DNA of 64,000 nucleotides from Oceanispirochaeta sp963676905 (GCA_963676905.2 CAXXVE010000001.1:558001-622000), one strand, 5' to 3'. Positions 25,005 to 33,794 are shown, numbered from the stretch's first letter. The notes: generated from the letters alone by a model not told the origin. A program made the numbers and translations.

Positions 25005-26264
25005 ATGGAAGAGTTTGACTGCCGGGGCAATGTAAGCTCTATGACACTTGAATCGGTCCGGCCCCATCCGGAACCGGCAGAGCAGCATGAGGAGCAGAGA
25101 CTCTTCGTTGCAAAACTCTTTTATGACCACACCGGACTCCTTATCCAGAAGCAGGAACCCAGAAAAACAACCTACTATCACTACGGGGAAGAGAGGCTCC
25201 TTGAACGGGAAGTCGAAGTCAGAACCGCCGAGAATATAAGCAGGGAACGAAGCTACGAATACTCCGCAGGCCGCATCCTTTCAGAAACCTGCGGCAGCGA
25301 GAAAATAACCTACCACTACAACAGCCGTGATGTACTGAACTACACCACGACATGGTCTGCAGGAGAACAGGAATCGGTCTGCTCCTTCGGCTATGACCAG
25401 AACGGCCGCATTATCCTCAAAGAGATAAGAGATGCCGAAGGTGTGCTTCTGAGAAGCCTCAGCCTGGAGAGAGACCCCCGGGGCCTGATCACATCGGAGC
25501 TGCTTGTAAACCAGGACAATATGGTTCTGGAACAGATCACATACAGGTATCCCGTTTTCCACAGTGAAAACTGGCTGAAAAGGGAGAGCTGGAGTATAAA
25601 AGAGGGGAAAGACCCTCTTCTCACAGAGATCCTCTACAGAAACATTACAATGTCAGCCACCGGGAAACCGCTGGAGACTCCTGCTCCCCGGACAGATGAG
25701 GAAGAGATTGCCTCCGGACTCCCCGAAGACACAAGCATAGCCCTGCCGGGAGGCCGCTACAGGGCAAAGAATAAAGACGAAGCCCTGTCAGAGGGGCCTT
25801 CGACACAGGAGACTCCATCCGCCCCCGTGCCCGGTGAAACAGTGGAGAAGCGCTACAGAAACGGACGGTTCAGAGGCTCTGTCGACAATAAAGGCCTCCC
25901 CCATGGAGAGGGAGAGTTCTGGGGACGCGACGGGAGCCGCTACAGCGGCAGTTTTATCAACGGACATATGGAAGGACAGGGGATTCTGCTCCACAAAAAC
26001 GGAAGCAGCTATACAGGTGAGTTCAAAGAAGGATTTCCCCACGGAAGGGGGGAGTGTGTCTGGCCGGACGGCAGCCGGTACAAAGGCCAGTTTGTCAGGG
26101 GGGAGATGCACGGCATCGGTGCCTTCACCTGGAGTGACGGAAGCCGCTTCACAGGCCTCTTCCAGCATAACAGCAGTACAGACCAGGGACTCCTTGAAAA
26201 CGCTGAATCCTCAGCGGACTCTTCTGCGGACCCCGTGGAGCCGCCCGCTGAGGAGAGTAAATGA
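25005..26264 (+). CDS. MORN-repeat protein with an N-terminal YD-like region
   Basis: The 419-residue protein starts at ATG 25005. Residues 40-190 hold repeated tyrosine-rich strands (YHYGEERLLERE, YEYSAGRILSE, FGYDQNGRIILKE) that look like RHS/YD repeats. From about 285 to 385 there are at least four MORN repeats, for example GEGEFWGRDGSRYSGSF, GQGILLHKNGSSYTGEF and GRGECVWPDGSRYKGQF. MORN repeats often bind membranes or proteins. There is no signal peptide, so a cytoplasmic location is likely. It overlaps the following HAD gene by four bases (ATGA). Function unknown. Confidence 0.8.
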   Translation: MEEFDCRGNVSSMTLESVRPHPEPAEQHEEQRLFVAKLFYDHTGLLIQKQEPRKTTYYHYGEERLLEREVEVRTAENISRERSYEYSAGRILSETCGSEKITYHYNSRDVLNYTTTWSAGEQESVCSFGYDQNGRIILKEIRDAEGVLLRSLSLERDPRGLITSELLVNQDNMVLEQITYRYPVFHSENWLKRESWSIKEGKDPLLTEILYRNITMSATGKPLETPAPRTDEEEIASGLPEDTSIALPGGRYRAKNKDEALSEGPSTQETPSAPVPGETVEKRYRNGRFRGSVDNKGLPHGEGEFWGRDGSRYSGSFINGHMEGQGILLHKNGSSYTGEFKEGFPHGRGECVWPDGSRYKGQFVRGEMHGIGAFTWSDGSRFTGLFQHNSSTDQGLLENAESSADSSADPVEPPAEESK

Positions 26265-26920
26265 AATTCAAGTGCCTGATTCTAGATCATGACGACACAT
26301 CTGTGGACAGCACACCCCACATCCACTACCCGGCCCATCGTGAGGTAATGCGTCAGCTCCGTCCCGGAACCAAACCCGCCGGGCTTGATGAGTGGCTTCT
26401 GAAGAATTTCTCTCCCGGAATCATGGAGTATATGACAGGTGAACTTGGTTTTTCGGAGGATGAGATCCGGGAGGAGTACAGAATATGGAGGGAGTTTACA
26501 ACCCGCCGAATCCCCCCCTTCTTTCCCGGATACCTTGAGACCCTGTGGGAGTACAAAAGACGGGGAGGAATTATCACAGTTGTCTCACACTCGGAAGTGG
26601 ATCTGATCCGGAGAGACTACTCACATGCCGGAGCCGCAGAGCTGCCGGAACTTGTTTTCGGTTGGGATTTTGATCCGGAGAAACGGAAGCCCAGCCCCTA
26701 CCCTGTTTTCGAAATACTGAAACACTACGGCCTGAGACCGGAAGAGGCCCTCATTCTGGACGACCTGAAACCGGCGGTTGAGATGAGCCGGCGCAGTTCG
26801 GTCCCCATTGCCGGGGCAGGCTGGGGCCACTCCATTCCTGAGATAAGGTCCTATATGCAGACCAACTGCAGCTGGTATCTCAAATCGGTGGATGAATTCA
26901 GGAGCCTGCTGCTTTCCTGA
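26261..26920 (+). CDS. HAD-superfamily hydrolase
   Basis: The 219-residue protein shows the HAD nucleophile motif LILDHDDTSVDS with Asp9 and Asp11, motif II near VVSHSE, and motif IV LILDDLKPAVEMSR. A helical cap sits between about 20 and 95. These are the marks of a phosphatase of the phosphoglycolate phosphatase/beta-phosphoglucomutase type; the substrate is not known. The start overlaps the stop of the MORN gene, so translation is coupled. The 3' end overlaps the convergent thioredoxin gene by 23 bases. Confidence 0.85.
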   Translation: MKFKCLILDHDDTSVDSTPHIHYPAHREVMRQLRPGTKPAGLDEWLLKNFSPGIMEYMTGELGFSEDEIREEYRIWREFTTRRIPPFFPGYLETLWEYKRRGGIITVVSHSEVDLIRRDYSHAGAAELPELVFGWDFDPEKRKPSPYPVFEILKHYGLRPEEALILDDLKPAVEMSRRSSVPIAGAGWGHSIPEIRSYMQTNCSWYLKSVDEFRSLLLS

Positions 26921-27224
26921 GAAAGACGTCAATTTCCTCTTTAGTCTTGGCATCCTTGCTTACAAAACGTCCGGTTTCCTCACCCTTTGCGTAGGTGAGA
27001 AAGCTGGGAATGCCGAAAACATTCTTCTCCTGACAGATCTCGATAAACTTATCGCGGTCTACAGAAACAAAATCAAAGGTATCACTGTACTCATCTTCCA
27101 GAACGGGCATCACAGGTTTGACTGCATGGCAGTCGGGGCACCAGTCGGCTGTAAAGAGGAAACAGGTATTTTTATCCGAGTTCACCAGAGTATCAAATTC
27201 ATCTCTGCTCTCAAGTTCTTTCAT
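26898..27224 (-). CDS. thioredoxin-like protein (WCPDC)
   Basis: The 108-residue cytoplasmic protein has a thioredoxin fold with the active site FTADWCPDCHAVKP, and the cis-proline region FGIPSFLTY. WCPDC differs from the usual WCGPC. I start it at ATG 27224 because GGAG lies six bases upstream; an ATG twelve bases earlier has no site. It is divergent from a glutaredoxin/FTR-like gene pair across an intergenic stretch with inverted 9-mers, so it may be part of the same thiol system. A substrate of the FTR-like protein is a reasonable guess. Confidence 0.87.
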   Translation of the reverse strand: MKELESRDEFDTLVNSDKNTCFLFTADWCPDCHAVKPVMPVLEDEYSDTFDFVSVDRDKFIEICQEKNVFGIPSFLTYAKGEETGRFVSKDAKTKEEIDVFLRKAAGS

Positions 27225-27253
27225 AAAGATCTCCATCTGTTAATTAAAATCAT

Positions 27254-27305
27254 TTGTAAGCATTTTAATATATCCGTCTGTACTTTCGAAATAAATTGCT
27301 TACAA
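27254..27305. promoter_or_regulatory. inverted pair of 9-base sites between thioredoxin and glutaredoxin genes
   Basis: TTGTAAGCA (27254-27262) and its exact complement TGCTTACAA (27297-27305) face each other across 34 bases in the divergent promoter region. Each copy reads outward-to-inward as a possible -35 element or regulator site, one for each direction. Confidence 0.5.
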
Positions 27306-27379
27306 TATATTTATACATGATCAGGACTGCAGTGTTCCACAGATGTCCTGACGAAAGATGCAAAAGGTGGAGTCTGCTT

Positions 27380-27688
27380 ATGTTTGATTATATTGAATTT
27401 GAAACAAGGGAAGGAGAGAAAAATGAGAAGGAGATCACACTTCTCGGTCTGACAACCTGCAGCTTCTGCAGAAAGGGCAAGGATTTTCTCGACCAGCAGG
27501 GCTTCAGTTACCGCTATCTCTTTCTGGACAAACTCGATCCGGATGTGAAAAAACAGATGAAAGCGGAATTTACAGACACATTCAACAAACGCCTCAGCTA
27601 TCCGACCCTGATCATTGACGGAAAAGAAATCCTCACGGGATTCATCCGGATTGCCTGGGAAAAGGAACTGCTTGGAGAGGCGCTGTAG
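27380..27688 (+). CDS. glutaredoxin-like protein
   Basis: The 102-residue protein has a glutaredoxin fold with Cys27 and Cys30 in LTTCSFCRKGKDFL, and the glutathione/cis-proline region YPTLIIDGKEILTGF. I start it at ATG 27380, with GGTGGAG about eight bases upstream; an earlier in-frame start at 27296 has no site. The active site CSFC is not the classic CPYC. Its stop overlaps the GTG start of the FTR-like gene, so the two are coupled and probably work together, the glutaredoxin accepting electrons from the iron-sulfur reductase. Confidence 0.88.
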   Translation: MFDYIEFETREGEKNEKEITLLGLTTCSFCRKGKDFLDQQGFSYRYLFLDKLDPDVKKQMKAEFTDTFNKRLSYPTLIIDGKEILTGFIRIAWEKELLGEAL

Positions 27689-28020
27689 TGGGAGAAAAGA
27701 CAATAGACCAGGTCATGGCCTTTCTTGAGGCTGTGACGGATAAACAGGGTCTGGTTCTCAACCCCGACAAAGATCATGTAGCATCGGTGGCCGAAGGACT
27801 GATGGAGATGTACAACAGTTTCGGCTATTTCTGCTGCCCCTGCCGGGAGGCCTGGGGGGACAGAAAAAAAGACAGGGACATTACATGTCCCTGCTCCTAC
27901 TGTAAAGCTGATGTGGAAGAGTACGGCCAGTGCTACTGCGGACTCTTCGTTTCCGGCGGCAGCCCGGAGAAGGAACTGAGTTCCATCCCTGACCGCCGCG
28001 ATGAGGATCTGTATCCCTAG
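27688..28020 (+). CDS. ferredoxin-thioredoxin reductase catalytic beta-subunit-like protein
   Basis: The 110-residue protein shows the cysteine pattern of the FTR catalytic chain: C50-P-C52-R, then CPC (67, 69), then CYC (82, 84), with extra cysteines at 49 and 72. In plants and cyanobacteria these cysteines hold a [4Fe-4S] cluster next to a redox-active disulfide, which passes electrons from ferredoxin to thioredoxin. Here there is no alpha chain, as in other anaerobes. It starts with GTG at 27688, overlapping the glutaredoxin stop by one base. In a hydrogen-metabolising cell it could link reduced ferredoxin to protein thiols. Confidence 0.88.
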   Translation: MGEKTIDQVMAFLEAVTDKQGLVLNPDKDHVASVAEGLMEMYNSFGYFCCPCREAWGDRKKDRDITCPCSYCKADVEEYGQCYCGLFVSGGSPEKELSSIPDRRDEDLYP

Positions 28021-28022
28021 GA

Positions 28023-28352
28023 TCAGTCCTCGGGGATATCCCCAAGCTCTCTCAATTCGGTGAGAGCCAGATCTTTTTCCTTGACCTTACTCTTTTTGAT
28101 AGCCTTTCTCAGAACATTGTTCCACTGCTTCTCAGGATGCTCTTCTTTGAGTTCCTCAAGGAGCATCATAATGTCTTCGCTGGAGTTGATGTTGTAAATC
28201 TTCTGTGCATCGTAAAAGAAAAGCCCCTCCAGCTCATTGATAAAATCGCCTACAGAACGTTCACCCTTGTCCATTTTCCGTTCAAGTACGTCCTGTTTTT
28301 TCCTGGCTTTTTTCAGATCCCGGTCTTTCCGGGCCAAGTCTGTGCTTTTCAT
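28023..28352 (-). CDS. charged helical protein of unknown function
   Basis: The 109-residue protein is very rich in Lys, Glu and Asp and is predicted mostly helical. Residues 1-35 (MKSTDLARKDRDLKKARKKQ and on) look like a coiled coil; the rest has leucines spaced as amphipathic helices (DIMMLLEELKEEH, VLRKAIKKSKVKEKDLAL). No family recognised. It ends two bases after the convergent FTR-like gene. Confidence 0.6.
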   Translation of the reverse strand: MKSTDLARKDRDLKKARKKQDVLERKMDKGERSVGDFINELEGLFFYDAQKIYNINSSEDIMMLLEELKEEHPEKQWNNVLRKAIKKSKVKEKDLALTELRELGDIPED

Positions 28353-28423
28353 AATCTACCTCACTTAAAAACCGCCTAGAAATATAACGCCGATGAGTAT
28401 AAAAAATCAACACATCAAGTCGT

Positions 28424-29086
28424 CTATGGGAAGTTCTGTCCCAGAATGTCCAATCCGTCATGGATTCCCCAGAGCCACTGGTCCCGGTCTCCCAGTATAG
28501 TGGCCATCAGCAGGGCCTCCCTGTACTGGATATACTCTCTCCAGGGTTCAAAGATATTTTCAGCACTGTAGATCCGGATAATAAAATTGCCGCTGTAGTG
28601 CTCCCAGACCGGTTCCAGCCAGGGGGCGTACTCATCCTTGTAGTAACTCTCAAGGAGCATTCTGATCTCCTCACCCGGCTTTTCAAGAGAGAAGGAGAAC
28701 TCCAGTCCGTCCCTGCTGTATGTATAGATGCCGTCCTGAGCTGTAATGATATCAGGGTATCCGCCGCTGCTGATCTCCCCGGCCCTCTTTTCAGAGAGGA
28801 CAACCGCCGTCAGATGGCTTGTCAGCTCCCAGGCGGGAGAAGCCACAGGGAAGGTTTCTGTCCTTTCAAATGCGGACATCTTAACCGACCTCAGGACCGA
28901 ACGGTACTCGGAACGCCCGAAGGAGCCGTCATCAAAGTCATCATATATGCTGACATGGACCTCTTCGGTGAAGCTGACAGCTCCCCCCCCATCCTGTGCC
29001 TGCAGCATGGAGGGAGAGAGTACTCCGAATAGAACTGCAATTCCCAGGATTTTATAAACTGTCTGAATATGTAATTTTCTCAACAC
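28424..29086 (-). CDS. exported protein of unknown function
   Basis: The 220-residue protein starts with a signal peptide (about 1-32, ending SMLQAQD). The mature part is rich in aromatic and acidic residues and shows no motif that I know. The start is a GTG at 29086 (or TTG at 29083). The N-terminus overlaps the upstream DUF4230-like gene by 35 bases, so it is the third gene of a coupled cluster of exported proteins running 30400 to 28424. Confidence 0.6.
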   Translation of the reverse strand: MLRKLHIQTVYKILGIAVLFGVLSPSMLQAQDGGGAVSFTEEVHVSIYDDFDDGSFGRSEYRSVLRSVKMSAFERTETFPVASPAWELTSHLTAVVLSEKRAGEISSGGYPDIITAQDGIYTYSRDGLEFSFSLEKPGEEIRMLLESYYKDEYAPWLEPVWEHYSGNFIIRIYSAENIFEPWREYIQYREALLMATILGDRDQWLWGIHDGLDILGQNFP

Positions 29087-29807
29087 CGATACCTGCCCCT
29101 TGAAATAAATTTGTCAGAAGCTGCTCAGCCCCTTCGGCCGCACTGTCCAGAAGCCCCTCTCGTACAGCCAGATCTTCCACCTCCGGAATAATTTCAGCAA
29201 TAAGGAGACTCCAGCGGGCGGGGGATATGGAGACCTCGGGAAACCCCTCTTCGGCAGAGGACCTGTCTTCAACTATTATAGATGTAATGCCCGGTCGGGG
29301 CAGAACAAGGCCGATTGAATGCCCCTCCGACCTGTCCGAGGACAGATCCTGAAGTGAGATGGCCGCCCCTTTGAAGTCGAATCCGGCCCGGGCCGTGACT
29401 GTAATCACTACAAATTCGGAATCCTTGCCCGCCGGATCGATGCCAGCCTCCCGGCAGACCCTGTAGAGCCGTCCATACTTCCACTCCGGCGGTATGATCC
29501 TGTCGGGATAGTACTCTTCTGCAGCCCTTGATGCAAACTCAGCGGGAAGCCTGTTGTAGTACCACTGCAGGAGGGACCAGTTTACATCGTCTCCCGTATC
29601 GACAAAGTCATAGGGAAAGATCAGCTTCATCCTGTACCTTGCAGTCTCGATAAGGGAACTTTCGCTGCTTTTAACAAGTTCTGTATAGACACTTGTAATC
29701 CGGACAGGACTCCAGGGAAGCTTCATCGCCCCTGTCATAAAAAGCACCGCCGCCGTGAGGCCGAGAGAGAGACAGAAAACCGTCAGCAGAAGTACGGGCT
29801 TTTTCAT
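29052..29807 (-). CDS. DUF4230-like exported or membrane-anchored protein
   Basis: The 251-residue protein has an N-terminal membrane segment (about 4-26). Its middle part, VVITVTARAGFDFKGAAIS followed by GLVLPRPGITSIIVED, resembles the DUF4230 core seen more clearly in its neighbour at 29804. The two appear to be divergent paralogues. It overlaps both neighbours (four bases upstream, 35 downstream). Function of DUF4230 is not known. Confidence 0.6.
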   Translation of the reverse strand: MKKPVLLLTVFCLSLGLTAAVLFMTGAMKLPWSPVRITSVYTELVKSSESSLIETARYRMKLIFPYDFVDTGDDVNWSLLQWYYNRLPAEFASRAAEEYYPDRIIPPEWKYGRLYRVCREAGIDPAGKDSEFVVITVTARAGFDFKGAAISLQDLSSDRSEGHSIGLVLPRPGITSIIVEDRSSAEEGFPEVSISPARWSLLIAEIIPEVEDLAVREGLLDSAAEGAEQLLTNLFQGAGIGVEKITYSDSL

Positions 29808-30400
29808 ACTCCGGGGACCTCCCTGAAACGGATACTCACCCTGTCGGCACCGGCGGACTTGAGAAGTCCCTCCAGAAGGAGGGCGGCCCTCTCCTCGGCA
29901 GTGCGGCAGATCCCCGACTCCAGTGCCTGAGCGCGGATCACATCGGCTTCGGAGCTGACAAGAGGAAGATAGTCTCCCGTGTTTATGGAGGAGAACTGCT
30001 CCTTGATATGAATCTGATTAAAGCTGGTGTCATCGGCATCCACAAGAAAGATCCGGGCCGGAGGAAGATCAAGGCGTACCATTCCGCCCTTGCATGTAAG
30101 ATCAAATCCTTCGGAGAGATCCACACCCGCCTGAACCCTGAACTCCGCGGTAAAAAGAAGGGATTTATCCTGGATAAAGTTTTTCTTCTCCCTTGTATAG
30201 AAGACGGAGCGGTAGATTTCGGTCACCGTAGTCATCTCGCCCATCTTTTCTATCTGTCCCCGGAGAATCTCTTCAGTCCTCTCCTCTCTGGAGCGAACCA
30301 CGCAGTAAGCGGCAGCCGGCAGGACAACAAGGGCTGCTGCCAGCAGGAGCAGTGCGGAAACTTTCTTTTTGACGGACTTCCTTTTTTTCTTCCGGGGCAT
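29804..30400 (-). CDS. DUF4230 domain membrane-anchored protein
   Basis: The 198-residue protein starts with a very basic tail (MPRKKKRKSVKKK) and one membrane segment (about 14-34). The remaining part fits DUF4230: EIYRSVFYTREKKNF, FTAEFRVQAGVDLSEG, then MVRLDLPPARIFLVDADD, and a C-terminal helix-strand end VSIRFREV. It is likely anchored with the domain outside the cytoplasm. It leads a three-gene cluster with its paralogue and an unknown exported protein. Confidence 0.7.
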   Translation of the reverse strand: MPRKKKRKSVKKKVSALLLLAAALVVLPAAAYCVVRSREERTEEILRGQIEKMGEMTTVTEIYRSVFYTREKKNFIQDKSLLFTAEFRVQAGVDLSEGFDLTCKGGMVRLDLPPARIFLVDADDTSFNQIHIKEQFSSINTGDYLPLVSSEADVIRAQALESGICRTAEERAALLLEGLLKSAGADRVSIRFREVPGV

Positions 30401-30445
30401 AATTTATTATGTCACCGAAGGAAAACAGAAATCAATCACTTATTT

Positions 30446-31087
30446 TTATTGAGACATAGGACTCATATATTTACAGGCCAGATTCAGCTGTTCCCTGTAA
30501 TCCCCTCCGAAGGCAAGGACCGTATCATTGGTTTCAAGACGGTTCTTGTAGTCGGCGGCAAGAGATTTCAGACAGGCTGTCATCTCCGGTGAGATTTCCG
30601 GATGATCCTTCAGCCATGAGGCGCACCCCCCGGACCCCAGAATAAGAACACCTTCGATCTGTTGAAAGAAGCTGTTAAAGCCATAGCCCTCAAGATTCCG
30701 TGAAACGGCAAAGGCAAAGCCCTTCTTCAGAGCCTCCTCATATCCCGGAAGTTCACGGACCCGGGGGTCCTTCCCTCCGCAGAGAACAAGAAGGGAGAGG
30801 GCGAGGTAGGTCGGAAAGAAGTGGTAGTCCACCCTGTCATCCTCATCTACCTCCGCCGGTGCGGGAGAGACGCTCCAGGAGCCCGCCTCAAGCCCCTCTT
30901 CCGCTCCCCTCTGTCCCTCTATAAGGGAACGGCAGTAAGAGAGCAGAGAGTCGGAGGAGTATTTCTCGTTGGGGACGTTTCCGGCAATGATATGGTCCAG
31001 GAAAATCCGCATCTGACCGACTCGGGAGGTCATATTTTCATAGTCGTTATCTTTGTTAACAATAAACTTTTTAATAGTCAGGATCAT
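30446..31087 (-). CDS. protein of unknown function
   Basis: The 213-residue protein has no signal peptide. It is mostly helical, with a repeated pattern (YHFFPTYLALSLLVLCGG, GFAFAVSRNLEGYGFNSFFQQIEG, MTACLKSLAADYKNRLET) of the kind seen in all-alpha or toroid proteins. No family recognised. The start may be ATG 31087 or ATG 31033; neither has a strong ribosome binding site. Confidence 0.6.
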   Translation of the reverse strand: MILTIKKFIVNKDNDYENMTSRVGQMRIFLDHIIAGNVPNEKYSSDSLLSYCRSLIEGQRGAEEGLEAGSWSVSPAPAEVDEDDRVDYHFFPTYLALSLLVLCGGKDPRVRELPGYEEALKKGFAFAVSRNLEGYGFNSFFQQIEGVLILGSGGCASWLKDHPEISPEMTACLKSLAADYKNRLETNDTVLAFGGDYREQLNLACKYMSPMSQ

Positions 31088-31161
31088 GGAGTTTATTTTA
31101 ATGAATCAGAAGAATATTGGATAGCCTTTCAAGGTGTTCACTCTTTGTGTAGAATGGAAAA

Positions 31162-31602
31162 ATGGAAGATCATCTTACAGGACGGCTGGAAGGTACCAGC
31201 CATATACTCGATAAAAGAGTTTATTACAGCGACACTGATGCCGGAGGGGTTGTCTATCACAGCCGGTATATCGACATGGCCGAGCATGCAAGAAGCGAAC
31301 TGATCCGTCTTCTCGGTGGTGAACAGCACAAGCTGCTGAAGGATGAGGGAATAGGATTTGTTGTCCGCTCCCTCACGGCGAACTACCTCAGACCCGCATT
31401 TCTGGACGATACACTGACTATAAGAACAAGCCTGAAAAAGTGCGAAACATTCACCCTTGTTTTTCTGCAGGAGATCTGCAGGGAAGAGGAAGTGCTCTGC
31501 GATATATCCCTTAAGGCGGGTTGTGTCTCACTCACCACGGGAAGGCCCACAGCCATGCCCGGGGAGTGGAGGGATGTTATCCGTCAGAAAATGATGGACT
31601 AA
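31162..31602 (+). CDS. ybgC: acyl-CoA thioesterase, YbgC family
   Basis: The 146-residue hotdog-fold protein carries the 4HBT/YbgC signature VYYSDTDAGGVVYHSRYIDMAEHARSELI, with the catalytic Asp in DTDAGG. Family members hydrolyse short-chain acyl-CoA thioesters. In Gram-negative bacteria ybgC often sits with tol-pal; here no tol genes are near. The 3' end lies three bases from the convergent thioredoxin-like gene. Confidence 0.88.
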   Translation: MEDHLTGRLEGTSHILDKRVYYSDTDAGGVVYHSRYIDMAEHARSELIRLLGGEQHKLLKDEGIGFVVRSLTANYLRPAFLDDTLTIRTSLKKCETFTLVFLQEICREEEVLCDISLKAGCVSLTTGRPTAMPGEWRDVIRQKMMD

Positions 31603-31605
31603 GGA

Positions 31606-32127
31606 TTACCAGCTTCCCAGATACTGTTCTATGGCGCTGCGGATAATTTTACGGTTCTGTTCTTTCTGTTCATCAGTCAGGTCAATACGGCCGTTTTTGA
31701 GTATATTAACAAAATTTTCCGCACCCCCCTCCTGATAACCTGTCTGAAGGACGGGAACCTGCTGTGAATCAATCATCCAGATTGTTGGAAAGCCCTGTAC
31801 TCCGAAGAGCTGCATCATCAGCTGATTCTGTAGAATTGTCTCTTCGGGAAGCTCTATTTCCTGGGGAAAGTCAAGATAGACAAGAACAAGGTTCTCTTCT
31901 GCATAGTCCTTGAACTCCTGCTGAGAGAAAACCTCGGCAGTCAGTCTATGGCACCAGACACACCAGTCGGAACCCGTAAAATCAAGAAGGATATCCTTTC
32001 CGGTCTCCTCTGATTCCGCCAGAGCCTCAAGCAGATTGGAGGTCCACCCTTCGGGGGGATAGGCATCGGCTGCGGCTGAAAATGCCGCGATGAAAAACAG
32101 CGCAAGGCTGATATGTATAATCTTCAT
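31606..32127 (-). CDS. periplasmic thioredoxin-fold protein (WCVWC)
   Basis: The 173-residue protein starts with a signal peptide (about 1-22, AFSAAADA). The mature part is a thioredoxin_7-type domain with active site DWCVWCHRL, then VYLDFPQE and the cis-proline region GVQGFPTIWMID. It is probably a periplasmic disulfide reductase or a relative of the DUF255-type thioredoxins; electrons could come from the DsbD-like protein at 34815. Confidence 0.83.
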   Translation of the reverse strand: MKIIHISLALFFIAAFSAAADAYPPEGWTSNLLEALAESEETGKDILLDFTGSDWCVWCHRLTAEVFSQQEFKDYAEENLVLVYLDFPQEIELPEETILQNQLMMQLFGVQGFPTIWMIDSQQVPVLQTGYQEGGAENFVNILKNGRIDLTDEQKEQNRKIIRSAIEQYLGSW

Positions 32128-32197
32128 TATCCGGAACTCCTCGTTTTATATATATTTCTTAATATATAATATTTCCGAAGAGAAATCCAGTTTTGTC

Positions 32198-33763
32198 CTA
32201 CTCCTGTGAAAGACCGGAATCCTTATCCGCCTCGAGGGCACCCTCATCGGACTCCCCCAGACTCGCAATTACCGAACGCGCGGCGGCCAGACCGTCACCC
32301 GGCTCACCCTGACCTTCCGAATCGTCCTCTGCCTGAGGAGGAAACTCCGCCGCAGCCCTCTTGAGGATCATCTCTATCCGCTCCATATACTCTTCGTCGT
32401 AGATAAAAAGGCCGCCCATAATATTTTCAAGGTCCCTCATTACGGGCTCTCCTTCAAGAGCGGGAATGTTCCGTGACAGAGGCAGAAGAAAGGACCGTCC
32501 GGGAACCATTGTCAGATAGAGCCTCGGATCGAACTCACCGAGTACACAGCCTGAAAAGATATGGCCGTCCTCCTCAATCCGCAGCTCCTCCTGACTCAAT
32601 TCAAGCCAGTCAGCAGGGTAGATATCCGTACCGCCCCGGTACCAGACCTTCACACCGAGGTCCTGTATCCGGCTGATCATCTTTCTGATTCCGGCTCCCC
32701 ACTGCTCTCCCAGGGGAACCATAAGGGCATTCTCACCCCTGAAATTCAGTTCCAGTGCATCGGCTCCAAGATCAACAAGATGCTTTGCCTCCTGAACAAT
32801 GCGGTTCTGCCACTCCTCACTGTCAGGATTCATGACGAAGAAGTTCCTGTCATGGGCCTTCTCCTGCACACGCTTCCCGAGGGAGTCCAGAAAGACAGCA
32901 TTCTGAAGACTGAAATCATTATCCACCAGACTCTGATCCGCCAGTCGGAGATTGAGGTAGAAGCTGACCTTCTGCCCTTTTCTGTGTACGGCTTTGATTG
33001 CCTCTTTCAGACATTCCGAACCTCCGAGGAAAACGGATGGCCTGTAATCGGGATAGAGAATATCATGTCCATGGGAGTATCCGAAAATATGGAGCCAGTT
33101 GCCGCTACCGATGATCTTCCTCATTAGCGAGGCGACCTCTTCCATAATCATAAAGCCCCGTTCAACAGGAACCATGCAGTCGTAGTCGGGGCCGATCATC
33201 CCCAGCTGCAGAAGAAACCGTCCCGGATCTTCGCTCTTCTCAAGGCCGGGCCACTTGGCCTTCTCCAGTATTCTGCTGATCCAGACCAGAGCATCCTCCC
33301 TGCTTCCCTGATACTGTGTAAGTATCCAGGTGGACCGCCCCGTCTTGACTGTAAACTCAACACGCTCGGAACTTCTGCTTTTAATGCTGATCTGTGAGAT
33401 GCGCCCCTTTTCATCGGGCATGGCACTGAGGATAACACCGCCCTTGTCGTCACCAACAATGAGTGTCCGGCAGGCGGCGCTGACAGGATAGATAACCGAG
33501 ATGCCCCGGGTTCTGTTCTCAAGGCTTTCAAGTTTGTCGTGGACTTCGGCGAGGGAGGCTCGCTCCCCCTCATGGTTGGGCCAGAAAAACCAGGGAGTTT
33601 CGGGATTGGAGATTTCGGCTTCCAGTTTCATTATCCCGACATGGGAGCCTGAAAGGACCCTGAACACATAGAGGGGTCCAGACCTGGTGACCTCCATGGG
33701 GCCATCGGGAATAAATCGGCAGAGAAGATCCTCACTATGGTAGATTACGGATTCATTACTCAA
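32198..33763 (-). CDS. barrel-type glycoside-hydrolase-like protein (DUF6259-like), uncertain
   Basis: The 521-residue protein has a beta-rich N-terminal half (1-170) and a middle that looks like a TIM barrel: WLHIFGYSHGHDILYPDY, GQKVSFYLNLRLADQ, FFVMNPDSEEWQNRIV, LGADALELNFRG and GVKVWYRGGTDIYP. The last 60 residues are acidic and low in complexity. The layout recalls cytoplasmic glycoside-hydrolase-like families such as DUF6259, but the catalytic acids are not certain and I claim no substrate. No signal peptide. The TetR gene ends 31 bases upstream, so the two are probably one operon. Confidence 0.55.
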   Translation of the reverse strand: MSNESVIYHSEDLLCRFIPDGPMEVTRSGPLYVFRVLSGSHVGIMKLEAEISNPETPWFFWPNHEGERASLAEVHDKLESLENRTRGISVIYPVSAACRTLIVGDDKGGVILSAMPDEKGRISQISIKSRSSERVEFTVKTGRSTWILTQYQGSREDALVWISRILEKAKWPGLEKSEDPGRFLLQLGMIGPDYDCMVPVERGFMIMEEVASLMRKIIGSGNWLHIFGYSHGHDILYPDYRPSVFLGGSECLKEAIKAVHRKGQKVSFYLNLRLADQSLVDNDFSLQNAVFLDSLGKRVQEKAHDRNFFVMNPDSEEWQNRIVQEAKHLVDLGADALELNFRGENALMVPLGEQWGAGIRKMISRIQDLGVKVWYRGGTDIYPADWLELSQEELRIEEDGHIFSGCVLGEFDPRLYLTMVPGRSFLLPLSRNIPALEGEPVMRDLENIMGGLFIYDEEYMERIEMILKRAAAEFPPQAEDDSEGQGEPGDGLAAARSVIASLGESDEGALEADKDSGLSQE

Positions 33764-33794
33764 AAAGAAGCCCTTTATCAGGGATCGCCTGTCG

